64,000 nucleotides of DNA from Lutibacter sp. A80 (GCF_022429645.1 NZ_CP092480.1:2958501-3022500); one strand, 5' to 3'. Shown: positions 45,019-53,910, numbered from the stretch's first letter. Notes: generated from the letters alone by a model not told the origin. Made by a program: numbers and translations.

Positions 45019-46374
45019 ATGAAAAGTAAAGTTAGTACATTAGTTGTAGCATTAATTCTATTTGGAATAGGGTTAAATGCCCAAGAAAAAAAGGATAATA
45101 TTCGTATTAACCAATACGGACAAGAAGTAGAGGCAATTCCTCTACATACTGAGGCGCAAGATGGTTTTATCAAGTGGTTTTCAGAAGATGGTAATTATAA
45201 AATGTGGATGGATAACAGAGCTCAATTAGATGCGTATATGTTTTCTAATGATGCGTTAAACGAGCTAGGTAATGGTATTACAATACGTAGAATGCGTTTT
45301 GCTTTAAAAGCCGAATTTTGGAAAAATTGGTATGGAGAAATAGATTTAGATTTTGAAAGTTCTGGAACAGAAATTAAAGATGCTTATCTAAAATATACCG
45401 CAGATTCTAGAAAATGGGATATTAAAGCTGGTCATTTTAAAGAAGGTTATGGTATGGAAACTACTACAACTTCTAGATATTTATTATTTATGGAGCGATC
45501 TTTAGCTTCAACATTCGACCCTTCTCGTCATTTAGGTTTTCAAACAAATATTTATGCAAATAAGTTTTTATTTGTTGCAGGTGTTCACTTTAATACTGTT
45601 GGTGATGCTGAAGAAGTTACTATAACAAAAGATGCCAATAAAGATGATGGTGTAGATGAAGGATATTCTTTAACTGGTAGAGCTGTTTGGGCTCCTATTA
45701 ATGACAATGAAAAGTTACTACATATAGGTGTTGCGGCTACACATAGAACTCCAAAAACATATTGGGAAGGTGGTGCTTATAGACTTAGTACACGTTCTCA
45801 TTCAGTAGTAAATAGAAAAAAATTCTTAGATACTGATGATATTTCAGGAGTAGATAATGTTTTTGGTTATACGTTTGAATTAGCAGGAAAATATAAAGGA
45901 GTTATGTTCCAAGGAGAATATAAAGAACATAATGTTAATATGATTGATGGTATTGATGCTTCTTTTAAAGGTTATTATGCACAAGCAGCCTATTTATTAT
46001 TAGGTGGTAAACATAATTACAATACTAAAGAAGGTGAATTTACAAGAATTACACCAGGTTCTGATAAAGGAGATATTGAATTAGCTTTACGTTACGATTT
46101 TATTGATTTAAACGATTTTGATGCTTCAATTTATGGAGGATCAGCTGAAGGGTATTCAGCAGGTTTAAATTACTATGTTAATCCTAATGTAAAAGTTGCT
46201 CTAAATTATGTGTATCATAACCATGACCGTTTTGCAAATGGAAAAGGGAAATTATATGTAGGTACAGATGCTTCTGGAAACCCAACTAAAGATTGGTCTT
46301 TAGTAACAGAATCCGAAGGAGAAGCAGGTGATGATTATGGTCAGGTTTCTTTAAGACTTGAAGTTAATTTTTAA
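45019..46374 (+). CDS. OprO/OprP-family phosphate-selective porin
   Basis: 451 residues with signal peptide (ending GLNAQ). The porin O/P pattern is evident: NGITIRRMRFALKAEFWKNW, YGEIDLDFESSGTEIKDAYL, the AGHFKEGYGMETTTTSRY region, and a C-terminal QVSLRLEVNF. Such porins pass phosphate, pyrophosphate or polyphosphate through an arginine-lined pore across the outer membrane. It lies 33 bases after the PiT fusion gene and is presumably on its transcript, which strengthens a phosphate role for both. Some members transport other anions, so specificity is not proven. Confidence 0.88.
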   Translation: MKSKVSTLVVALILFGIGLNAQEKKDNIRINQYGQEVEAIPLHTEAQDGFIKWFSEDGNYKMWMDNRAQLDAYMFSNDALNELGNGITIRRMRFALKAEFWKNWYGEIDLDFESSGTEIKDAYLKYTADSRKWDIKAGHFKEGYGMETTTTSRYLLFMERSLASTFDPSRHLGFQTNIYANKFLFVAGVHFNTVGDAEEVTITKDANKDDGVDEGYSLTGRAVWAPINDNEKLLHIGVAATHRTPKTYWEGGAYRLSTRSHSVVNRKKFLDTDDISGVDNVFGYTFELAGKYKGVMFQGEYKEHNVNMIDGIDASFKGYYAQAAYLLLGGKHNYNTKEGEFTRITPGSDKGDIELALRYDFIDLNDFDASIYGGSAEGYSAGLNYYVNPNVKVALNYVYHNHDRFANGKGKLYVGTDASGNPTKDWSLVTESEGEAGDDYGQVSLRLEVNF

Positions 46375-46398
46375 TAATTATATCTAAAAAATAAAACA

Positions 46399-47997
46399 AT
46401 GAAAAATTTAAAATATATAGTTCTAAGTATTATTATGTTATCTGCTACTATAGGTTGTGTAGAAGATGAGATGATGACAAAAGATGAGCCTATTGTAGAA
46501 GGTAGTGTGCTGAAATTAAATGAAATTATGTCGAAAGATGTAAATGATGCTCCAGATTGGATTGAAGTTTACAATAGTGGTACCACAGATATGGATATCT
46601 CAGGTTACTTTTTAAATGATAAAGCAACAGTAGGTGGTTATGAAATACCTTCTGGAACAATTATATCAGCAGGTGGTTTTTACCTTGTTGATGCTGACGA
46701 ATCTGGAGAGTCTATTAGTTCTGGAGGAGAAGATGTAGGTTTATTTGAGCCTGATGGAACAATTGTAGATCATACGGTTACACCAGATATGAGTAGTAAT
46801 GTTGGCTTAACTTGGGCAAGAGAAATTGATGGTGCAGGTGAATGGAAAATTAGTTCTCCAACTCCAAATTCTTCTAATGGGTCTGTTGCAAATACAGCAC
46901 CTTTTTTAGATGCTAGTTCCATTACTGAGTATACAGATGTTTATGCTGTTAGTGCATCAGATGCCGATGGTATTTCTTCAGTAAAATTAGTTCTTATTAT
47001 TGGTGAAAGTGTACAATCTTTAGATATGGCATTGGTAGATGGTGAGTACAAAACTTCTGTACCTAAAGCAAATGTTGGTGAGCTTGTACAATATTATGTT
47101 GTTGCAACAGATAATACTGGTTTAAAATCGTATTACCCAAGTAATGGAACTAACGAACCTGCAGAATTTTTAGTTGTTGGTGGTTTAAGTGAGTTAAATT
47201 TTGAAGGCGAAATAGATGGTAATAGAGGTAATGTTACTTTTACTGCTACACCATTATATCCAGAGCAAGTTGATGAATTAAGATTGTATTATTTATTACC
47301 TGGTGAACAACAAGATGAAGACAATGGTTTTGATGATAAGACTAAAATTGTAATGACTCAAAATGGTGATAGCTGGGAAGCTGTAGTTCCTGCTCTTAAT
47401 ATAGAAGGTGAAGTTCACTATTATATTAGAGTTGAATATGTAGATGGTACAAAAACGTATTACCCAATGGAAGAAGATGGTGGAGATTTTAATCACGATT
47501 TAGGTACAACTTGGCCTAGTTATACTGTTGAAGCCATAACATATAATGATGTTGTAGATACTACAATTACATCTACAGAAGGACCTTTAACAAGTTTAAC
47601 ATTTCCAACAAATCCAACTCCAGGATCAGATATTAACCTTGTATTAGCATATACTAGCTCTGAAGAAATTACAGAAGCCAGAGTTTATTTTGCTGTAGGT
47701 GATGAACCAGAATATATTAAAGCAAATAAAGTTTCTGGAGAAGATGATGCTACATTTACACAAACAGGTGTAACTATTAATTTAAAAGATGTTGTTACAG
47801 ATGGAGATGAATTATCTTTAAGCGAAACAGGAGCTAAAGTGTCATTCTATGTACGTATATCTACAGATACTGCAGAATACTACTATTCAAATACAGGAGC
47901 AATGTCTCTAGATGATACACCAGGCGGAGGAACTGTTGATGAGTCAGACGATTTTAAAGATGATCCAACACTTTGGAATGTTTATACAGTTCAATAA
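46399..47997 (+). CDS. lamin-tail-domain surface lipoprotein
   Basis: 532 residues. Lipoprotein signal with Cys20 (SATIGC). A lamin-tail domain fills about 35-150 (LKLNEIMSKDVNDAPDWIEV, GTTDMDISGYFLND, IPSGTIISAGGFYLVDAD). Two or three Ig-like beta-sandwich modules follow (VQYYVVATDNTGLKSYYP; VHYYIRVEYVDGTKTYYP). It is strongly acidic, which suggests cation or calcium binding. LTDs in bacteria commonly sit on secreted nucleases and phosphatases or surface proteins; here no hydrolase domain is fused, so it may bind or present one. It lies 24 bases after the porin. Confidence 0.8.
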   Translation: MKNLKYIVLSIIMLSATIGCVEDEMMTKDEPIVEGSVLKLNEIMSKDVNDAPDWIEVYNSGTTDMDISGYFLNDKATVGGYEIPSGTIISAGGFYLVDADESGESISSGGEDVGLFEPDGTIVDHTVTPDMSSNVGLTWAREIDGAGEWKISSPTPNSSNGSVANTAPFLDASSITEYTDVYAVSASDADGISSVKLVLIIGESVQSLDMALVDGEYKTSVPKANVGELVQYYVVATDNTGLKSYYPSNGTNEPAEFLVVGGLSELNFEGEIDGNRGNVTFTATPLYPEQVDELRLYYLLPGEQQDEDNGFDDKTKIVMTQNGDSWEAVVPALNIEGEVHYYIRVEYVDGTKTYYPMEEDGGDFNHDLGTTWPSYTVEAITYNDVVDTTITSTEGPLTSLTFPTNPTPGSDINLVLAYTSSEEITEARVYFAVGDEPEYIKANKVSGEDDATFTQTGVTINLKDVVTDGDELSLSETGAKVSFYVRISTDTAEYYYSNTGAMSLDDTPGGGTVDESDDFKDDPTLWNVYTVQ

Positions 47998-48005
47998 TTA
48001 ATAAA

Positions 48006-48033
48006 ACCAGCTTGTAAATTTATACAAGCTGGT
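48006..48033 (+). terminator. 11-bp hairpin between the LTD and SdiA-regulated-type genes
   Basis: ACCAGCTTGTA (48006-48016) and TACAAGCTGGT (48023-48033), perfect, with a 6-base loop, followed only by ACTTTT. It could be a partial terminator that lowers expression of downstream genes. Confidence 0.55.
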
Positions 48034-48042
48034 ACTTTTAAA

Positions 48043-48798
48043 ATGATGCGTTTAAGTAAAATATTGTGTTTTACCATGGCTTTTATGGCCTTACTTTTAG
48101 CTTGTAATAAGAGCGATTCTAATGTTGAAGAAATAAATAATGATCTCGAACTTATTTCAAGTACTAAAATAAATGTATCAGAAGCATCAGGTTTGGCAAT
48201 TAATACATCAGGTACAACTTTATATACAGTTAGTGATAATACAAATAATATTTACCAGTTATCTACCGACGGAACAGTGTTAAAAGAGTACCCGTATAAC
48301 GGAGAAGATATTGAAGGAATTTCAGTAGTTTCAGCTAGTAAAGTAGTACTAGTTGAAGAAAGAGCTAAACAAATTGTTGAATACGATTTAATTCTAAAAA
48401 ATTATAAAAAAAATAATGTGATTTATGGTAATAACGAGTCCAACAGTGGTCTTGAAGGAATTGCCTATAATTTAAATGACAATACATTTTTTGCTATTAA
48501 TGAAAAAAATCCAGGAATATTGATGCGTTTAAGAACTGATTTTTCAATTATTGAATCTTATAATTTAGATTTTGCTTCAGATTATTCGGGAATATTTCAT
48601 GATAAAGAATTAAACATATTGTGGATTTTAAGCGATGAAAGTAAAACAATAAATAAATGCAGTTTAAAAGGAGTTCTAATTAAAAGTTATAAAATAGATG
48701 TTATTAAAGCAGAAGGAATAGCAGTAACTAATAGTAATATTTATGTAGTGAGTGATTCAAATTCTACACTATATAATTTTAAAAAACCAATTGAATAA
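48043..48798 (+). CDS. SdiA-regulated-family beta-propeller lipoprotein
   Basis: 251 residues. Lipoprotein signal with Cys21 (ALLLAC). The rest is a six-bladed-propeller type sequence: EASGLAINTSGTTLYTVSDN, YNGEDIEGISVV, NSGLEGIAYNLNDNTFFA, SDYSGIFHDKELNILWILSD, KAEGIAVTNSNIYVVSDS, a recurrent E-G-I/L-x pattern typical of the SdiA-regulated family, which is related to esterase-like phytases. Its metal and phosphate ligands cannot be identified by eye. In a phosphate cluster a phosphoester or phytate hydrolase role is attractive, but unproven. Confidence 0.78.
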   Translation: MMRLSKILCFTMAFMALLLACNKSDSNVEEINNDLELISSTKINVSEASGLAINTSGTTLYTVSDNTNNIYQLSTDGTVLKEYPYNGEDIEGISVVSASKVVLVEERAKQIVEYDLILKNYKKNNVIYGNNESNSGLEGIAYNLNDNTFFAINEKNPGILMRLRTDFSIIESYNLDFASDYSGIFHDKELNILWILSDESKTINKCSLKGVLIKSYKIDVIKAEGIAVTNSNIYVVSDSNSTLYNFKKPIE

Positions 48799-48825
48799 AA
48801 AAATATTGAAATTAAAAATATAATT

Positions 48826-49467
48826 ATGACAAAACCAGCAATGAAAGTAGGCGAAATCTCAAAACCACGTTTTGAGTTTAGAACTTTTGGTCAAAACTTT
48901 GACCTAGAATCAAAATATATGGCACGTTTATCAGTGCCAATTCCAGAAAAAGTTTGGGAAAGAACTTCAGAAGAAATATATATTTTATCTAAAACCAACG
49001 ATATTAATAATACCAAAATACGCGATGGTAAAATGGATATTAAAACATTTGTACAAAGTGTTGATGGTTTAGAGCAATGGAATCCATTAATGAAAGGTGA
49101 ATTTCCAATTTCAAAACAAGTATTAGAAAACGATGTTTTTCCAGCATTTCAAGTTGCAATGCCAGCATTAACTAAAGAAACGTATACTCTAGAAGAATTT
49201 TTAGAAATGATTGATGCTAATCCAGATTTACAAGGAGTTCGAGTACACAAACAACGCTTTGGGTATATGGTAAATAATACTTTATGTGAAGTAGGAAATG
49301 TATTAATTAACGGAGCAAAAGTAGTAACTATTAATTCTGAATCTACAGAGTTAGATGATATTAAAAAAACAATTGTAGATTGTAAACTAGAAGGTGCAGA
49401 AAACATCAATTATTTACAAGCAATAAAACGTGTAATAGGTTGGATTAATAAACCATTAGCAAATTAA
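48826..49467 (+). CDS. uncharacterised protein with CYTH-like features
   Basis: 213 residues, cytoplasmic. I do not recognise a named family with certainty. A CYTH-like pattern is visible: an early RFEFRTFGQNF, then RTSEEIYILSKTNDINNTKI, RDGKMDIKTFVQ, and GLEQWNPLMKGEFP, similar to the alternating acidic and basic strands of triphosphate tunnel enzymes. It stands 12 bases ahead of a true CYTH gene, so it could be a paralogue or partner subunit. No ExExK motif at the N-terminus. The function is unknown; triphosphate or polyphosphate binding is a hypothesis. Confidence 0.6.
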   Translation: MTKPAMKVGEISKPRFEFRTFGQNFDLESKYMARLSVPIPEKVWERTSEEIYILSKTNDINNTKIRDGKMDIKTFVQSVDGLEQWNPLMKGEFPISKQVLENDVFPAFQVAMPALTKETYTLEEFLEMIDANPDLQGVRVHKQRFGYMVNNTLCEVGNVLINGAKVVTINSESTELDDIKKTIVDCKLEGAENINYLQAIKRVIGWINKPLAN

Positions 49468-49479
49468 AAATATAATAAA

Positions 49480-49953
49480 ATGGCACAAGAAATAGAAAGA
49501 AAGTTTTTAGTAAAAAACGATGATTTTAAAGAAGCTTCTTTTAATCAAACAAAAATAGTTCAAGGGTTTTTATCAACAGTTCCAGAACGTACTGTTCGTA
49601 TTAGAATTAAAGGAGATAAAGGTTTTATTACAGTTAAGGGTATTGGAAATAAATCTGGAGCCTCTAGGTTTGAATGGGAAAAAGAAATTTCTGTTAAAGA
49701 CGCTACAGATTTGCTAAAAATTAGTGAACCAGGTGTAATAGATAAAACACGTTTTAATGTAAAATCTGGAGAGCATACGTTTGAAGTTGATGAGTTTTAT
49801 GGTGAAAATGAAGGATTAACAGTTGCTGAGGTAGAACTTTCTTCAGAAGAAGAAGACTTTGTTAAGCCAAGTTGGTTGGGTGAAGAAGTAACAGGACAGG
49901 TAAAATATTACAATTCTATGTTAATGAAAAATCCTTATAAGGATTGGAAATAG
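49480..49953 (+). CDS. CYTH-domain triphosphate tunnel metalloenzyme
   Basis: 157 residues, the full domain alone. ExExK motif at Glu4-Glu6-Lys8 (EIERKF), followed by RTVRIRIKGDKGFITVK, FEWEKEI, KTRFNV, FEVDEFYGENEGLTVAEVELSSE, the tunnel's alternating charged strands. Members hydrolyse tripolyphosphate or related triphosphates, and a few are adenylate cyclases. No CHAD domain is fused. Placement between phosphate uptake genes and a DASS-type transporter fits a tripolyphosphate or polyphosphate role. Also known to be placed near such genes in Bacteroidota is only my impression. Cytoplasmic. Confidence 0.9.
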   Translation: MAQEIERKFLVKNDDFKEASFNQTKIVQGFLSTVPERTVRIRIKGDKGFITVKGIGNKSGASRFEWEKEISVKDATDLLKISEPGVIDKTRFNVKSGEHTFEVDEFYGENEGLTVAEVELSSEEEDFVKPSWLGEEVTGQVKYYNSMLMKNPYKDWK

Positions 49954-49992
49954 TTTAAAAATAATTGAAATTATAATTTAAAAAATAAATAA

Positions 49993-51588
49993 ATGAGTGC
50001 ACTATTACAAAATGGGTTTGATGTATTAGATATGAAAAACTATCGAATGGAGAAACTTCCTAAACGTGAAAAATCTAAATTTGAACAGTTTTTAATGCGG
50101 ATAGGAGGACCTTTGGCAATTATTTCTTTTGTACTCATTTTATTTGTTTTAAAAATACCATTTTTAGATAATTTAGATGTCGCAAACTTAAGTGAAAGCG
50201 CTCATAATAATCTAGAAAATATTGGGTTAGAAAAGTTTATTTTTTCTAATAAAGCAATGCTAGCAATCTTTGTATCTTCCTTAATTTTATGGATTACAGA
50301 AGCAATTCCTAATTATTTAACCTCTTTGATTTTAATTATAGCTTTGGTGTTAACACAAGTATTACCAGAACAAGTGGCTTATGCGCAATTAGGTCATAAA
50401 GTAATGTGGTTAAACATTATGTCATTTGTTTTGGCAAGCATGTTAGTGGCAACCGGAGTGGCTAAAAGATTTGCTCTTTGGTTTATAATTAAATTTGGGA
50501 AAAGTGCTTCTTCTGTTATTTTAAGTTTTATGGTTATTAATGTTGTGTTGTCTTTATTTATTTCAGCAACTACTGCAAAAACAGCTATTTTATTACCAGT
50601 TTTTATGGTAGTTGCTGCAATTTATGGAGCTTCAAATGGCAAAAAAAATAATGTAGGACGTAATGTGTTGCTTCAAAATTTATTTCAAAATAATATGGGA
50701 GCAAGTTCGTTTTTAACGGGTTCTGGGGCTAATTTGTTAGCAGCTTCGTTAATAGCAGGTGCCGTTGGAAGTGATATCTTTTTCTCGGAATGGATGATTG
50801 CTTCTTTTCCAGTTGCAATGGCTTTAATGCTAATAGGATGGATAATTGGTATTAAAATTATTTTTCCAATAAAAAAAGAAGATCGTGCGCCAAGTATTCC
50901 TGGAGGAATGGAAAGCCTTAAAAAAGACTTAAAAGATCTTGGTAAAATTTCGTTTACAGAAATTAAATCAATTATAATCTTTGTAAGTATTTTGGCTTTA
51001 TGGGTTACAGATAAATGGCACGGTGTTAGTCCTACTGCAGTAGCTTTTGTTGGTGCAATTATTGCTTTAATGCCTAAAATTGGTATTGTAAAGTGGAACG
51101 ATGTAGATATTCCTTGGCATTTATTATTATTCTCTGCCGGTGCTTATACTTTAGGTGCAGGTTTTAAGGTAACAGATCTTCCTTCAATATCTGTAAATGC
51201 ATCGTTTGATGCTTTAGGTTTTGGAGCAGAAACTCCATTTTGGGTTTTATATGTTGTATTAACTGCTGCAATGATTTTTAGTGCGTTATTTATGCAGTCT
51301 AAAACCATGCGAGCAATGATTTTTATTCCGATAGCTATTGGTATTGCAACACGTTTTAATTTTTCAATTATGAGTTTGGCATTTCCAGTAGCAATGTTAA
51401 TAGAACATGTATATACTTTGCCATTTAATAGTAAACCAGCGTTACTGTCATACTCTACAAATCATTACAGTATGTCCGATGGATTTAAATTTGGATTTAC
51501 GATGCAAGTTATTGCTTGGATTATGTCAATTGTAATGGCAATGACCTATTTTAAATGGTTAGGTATTACACCAAATGGTTTATTTTAG
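49993..51588 (+). CDS. DASS/SLC13-like anion transporter with altered SNT motifs
   Basis: 531 residues with about 11-12 membrane helices. The overall order and GGM-like loop (EDRAPSIPGGMESLKK) match divalent-anion:sodium symporters. The two SNT motifs, which bind Na+ and substrate, read SATTAKTAILLP (about 196) and QSKTMRAMIFIP (about 436), so the asparagines are replaced, the second by Lys. It could therefore use a different ion or an anion other than dicarboxylate. In yeast, Pho91 is a DASS-type phosphate carrier; here the location makes phosphate or polyphosphate plausible. The first 45 residues are a basic cytoplasmic extension. It starts 39 bases after the CYTH gene. Confidence 0.82.
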   Translation: MSALLQNGFDVLDMKNYRMEKLPKREKSKFEQFLMRIGGPLAIISFVLILFVLKIPFLDNLDVANLSESAHNNLENIGLEKFIFSNKAMLAIFVSSLILWITEAIPNYLTSLILIIALVLTQVLPEQVAYAQLGHKVMWLNIMSFVLASMLVATGVAKRFALWFIIKFGKSASSVILSFMVINVVLSLFISATTAKTAILLPVFMVVAAIYGASNGKKNNVGRNVLLQNLFQNNMGASSFLTGSGANLLAASLIAGAVGSDIFFSEWMIASFPVAMALMLIGWIIGIKIIFPIKKEDRAPSIPGGMESLKKDLKDLGKISFTEIKSIIIFVSILALWVTDKWHGVSPTAVAFVGAIIALMPKIGIVKWNDVDIPWHLLLFSAGAYTLGAGFKVTDLPSISVNASFDALGFGAETPFWVLYVVLTAAMIFSALFMQSKTMRAMIFIPIAIGIATRFNFSIMSLAFPVAMLIEHVYTLPFNSKPALLSYSTNHYSMSDGFKFGFTMQVIAWIMSIVMAMTYFKWLGITPNGLF

Positions 51589-51602
51589 ATTATTAAGTAC
51601 AA

Positions 51603-53069
51603 ATGATACAAGATAACGTAAAAATACACGATAATTTTTCTTTAGAAATAAAATCTATTTATGAAATACTTTCTGAAAAGAAGAAAACTACCTATAATAC
51701 ACTTACGTATCTTTTTATTCCTAATGGCTTAAATATTAACAATCAAACCTATCCGAAATCTAAATTTTATAACGATGTTAAAGTATATATTAGGTACAAT
51801 GCATCTGAATATACGTTAGATGAAATTCTTAATGTAAAAACGGGGCCACTACATCAATTAATTAAAATTGTAAAAAAAATATCGGGTAAAAAAGTATCAA
51901 AAAAGAATAAGCTAGAGTTTGAATCTAGGGTTAAAATGTTGGGTGCTATTTTAAATAATACACTTAGAACAGCAACATTATTATTAAAAAATAACAGAAA
52001 ATCAGAGATAATAAAATCGATAGAATATTTTAATAAACTTAAAAAAGTTTTAGTAATCTATAGAGATTTGGTTTTACGTATTGAAGCCTTAAAAGTAGCT
52101 GAAGATTTAAAAAATACTATAAAATATGGAGATGAATATATTAGTAATATAATAAATTATTACTTAATTGTTTGGTTAGAGTTTTATAAAATTAATAATG
52201 TAGATAAAGAAATTTTAAAAGAATTAATTGCCTTTATTAAAGAGGAGCAAACCTATAGGAAATTACAAAATTTTGATGTTACTAATAGTGAAGATTATTT
52301 TGATGAAATACTGTTTCATAAAAGAAGTCAACTAAAAAAGTTTATAGAAAGTGTGTTGTTTTTAAATAGAGATATTAGAAAAGATGGCGCCTTTTTTGAA
52401 CAGTCTATATTTGCCTTTGCAGCGGGTTTAGCAATGGTTTTTTCTACAGCAGTTGCTTTTTATTACCAACAAATATACGGTAATTTTACCTTGCCTTTTT
52501 TTATAGCATTGGTAGTTGGTTATATGTTTAAAGATAGAATAAAAGCATCGATAGGTTTATTATTTGTAAGTAGAGCTAGTTCTTTTTATCACGATTTTAA
52601 AATAAAAATTAAAGATTCAGGGGCAAATTTAATTGGTATTGTTAAAGAAAATTTTACGTTTGTTCCGTTTAATAAATTAGGTCCAAAAGTTAAAAAACAC
52701 CGTTTAAAAAATAAATTTATAGCTGCAGATTATAATTTTTTAGGAGAGCAGATTATCCAATACAAAAAGAAAATTGTAATCTACCCTAAAAAATTTGGTG
52801 AAGAAATTTCTGACAATAGATTAAATAGTATTGTGGATATTACGCGTATAAATTTGTATAGATTTACTACTCAAATGGACGATCCAAAAAAAGAATATTC
52901 TTTACTAAAAAAAGGTAAAATTATTAATAGAGTAGGCAATAGAATTTATCATATAAATCTTATTCAAAAATTTTATACTGAAAAAGGAATAACATTTAAA
53001 CGGTATCTTGTAATTATGAATAGAAAAGGAATAAAACGCATTGAACCTATTGAATTGGATGCGTTATAA
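51603..53069 (+). CDS. large membrane protein of unknown function
   Basis: 488 residues, very Lys-rich (basic). No recognised family. The first ~255 residues are helical and charged, the centre has two adjoining membrane helices (about 266-285 and 293-310, FAAGLAMVFSTAVAFYY and LPFFIALVVGYMFKDR), and the last ~170 residues look like a soluble beta-rich domain (FTFVPFNKLGPKVKKHR; KIINRVGNRIYHIN). Both tails should be cytoplasmic. The many Lys residues could bind polyanions such as polyphosphate. It follows the DASS-type gene by 14 bases and appears to end the operon; a convergent gene begins right after. Confidence 0.7.
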   Translation: MIQDNVKIHDNFSLEIKSIYEILSEKKKTTYNTLTYLFIPNGLNINNQTYPKSKFYNDVKVYIRYNASEYTLDEILNVKTGPLHQLIKIVKKISGKKVSKKNKLEFESRVKMLGAILNNTLRTATLLLKNNRKSEIIKSIEYFNKLKKVLVIYRDLVLRIEALKVAEDLKNTIKYGDEYISNIINYYLIVWLEFYKINNVDKEILKELIAFIKEEQTYRKLQNFDVTNSEDYFDEILFHKRSQLKKFIESVLFLNRDIRKDGAFFEQSIFAFAAGLAMVFSTAVAFYYQQIYGNFTLPFFIALVVGYMFKDRIKASIGLLFVSRASSFYHDFKIKIKDSGANLIGIVKENFTFVPFNKLGPKVKKHRLKNKFIAADYNFLGEQIIQYKKKIVIYPKKFGEEISDNRLNSIVDITRINLYRFTTQMDDPKKEYSLLKKGKIINRVGNRIYHINLIQKFYTEKGITFKRYLVIMNRKGIKRIEPIELDAL

Positions 53070-53084
53070 TTTTAACTCAGTTTT

Positions 53085-53474
53085 TTAATTCCATTTAACA
53101 TTCAACTTTTCCAATTCAGTATTTAATTCTATAAGTGAGTCTGGGTCTATTATTTGTGTATTGATTGTCAATTCTTTTTTATCGGTTTTTAGAATATAAT
53201 CTCCAGCAAATTTTTTAATTTGTTTTACTTTAGATAGGTTAATTTTCTTTCCAAAAGCACCATTTATCTTTAAAATTCCGTTTTCAATGGTTATATATTT
53301 ATATTGTTTTTGGTAAAAATATGTAAGTAAATATAAGATTGAAATTATTATATATCCATAATCTGTCCAATAAGCCTTTTCTTTAGTGAAAATACTTAGT
53401 AATCCAAATATTAGCCAAACAATTCCAAAAATTAGATTAATTTTTAAATGTCTTTTTTTAAATTTTATATTCAT
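53085..53474 (-). CDS. small bacterial-PH-like membrane protein
   Basis: 129 residues: two membrane helices (about 12-28 and 41-55) then a bacterial PH-like domain (YKYITIENGILKINGAFGK, then INLSKVKQIKKFAGDYIL). This architecture is common in Bacteroidota small membrane proteins of unknown function. It is convergent with the phosphate cluster, with 15 bases between their stops, and not part of the cyd operon as far as can be seen. Confidence 0.7.
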   Translation of the reverse strand: MNIKFKKRHLKINLIFGIVWLIFGLLSIFTKEKAYWTDYGYIIISILYLLTYFYQKQYKYITIENGILKINGAFGKKINLSKVKQIKKFAGDYILKTDKKELTINTQIIDPDSLIELNTELEKLNVKWN

Positions 53475-53532
53475 TTTTTAAAATTCAATAATAAATATAA
53501 CTAATTTTTACGATATTATTTTTTAGAATGTA

Positions 53533-53910
53533 TTATAGATAGTCTTTTAAAATTTCAGAAATAGCATCAATTTTTACTAATTTATAATCGAAATCTCCTT
53601 TTTTTAAAGTTTTACGCATATATTTTCCCACGGCTCTTACCAATAAAAGATCTATATCAGTTAAAATTTCTAAAAGATCGTCATGGCTGTGTTCTCCATG
53701 TTCATGTGCATGTCCACCATGGTCATGTTCTTCGTGTTCACCACGATGATGTCCTTCATTTCTATCGTGATCATTGTGGCTATGTGTATTTTCTTTGTAG
53801 GTTACAGATTCAATTTCTCCGTTTTTAATGGAGTAAAAAGCAAATTCTGAAGCTCTTCCAGTTCTTTTTGCAATGGAGACTCTATCGTTTGTTGGTATGG
53901 CTATTTTCAT
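53533..53910 (-). CDS. His-rich NifX/FeMo-cofactor-family protein
   Basis: 125 residues. The fold of the dinitrogenase FeMo-cofactor family is seen at the ends (MKIAIPTNDRVSIAKRTGRA; LLEILTDIDLLLVRAVGKYM). Between residues 43 and 76 there is a spacer with 13 histidines (segments HSHNDHDRNEGHH and HEEHDHGGHAHEHGEHSH), replacing the usual cofactor loop. The family is used for metal-cofactor delivery or regulation outside nitrogen fixation too. It overlaps the preceding small membrane gene by 4 bases (ATGA) and trails cydAB, so it may serve haem/iron or other metal supply to the oxidase or handle nickel, zinc or copper. Confidence 0.82.
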   Translation of the reverse strand: MKIAIPTNDRVSIAKRTGRASEFAFYSIKNGEIESVTYKENTHSHNDHDRNEGHHRGEHEEHDHGGHAHEHGEHSHDDLLEILTDIDLLLVRAVGKYMRKTLKKGDFDYKLVKIDAISEILKDYL

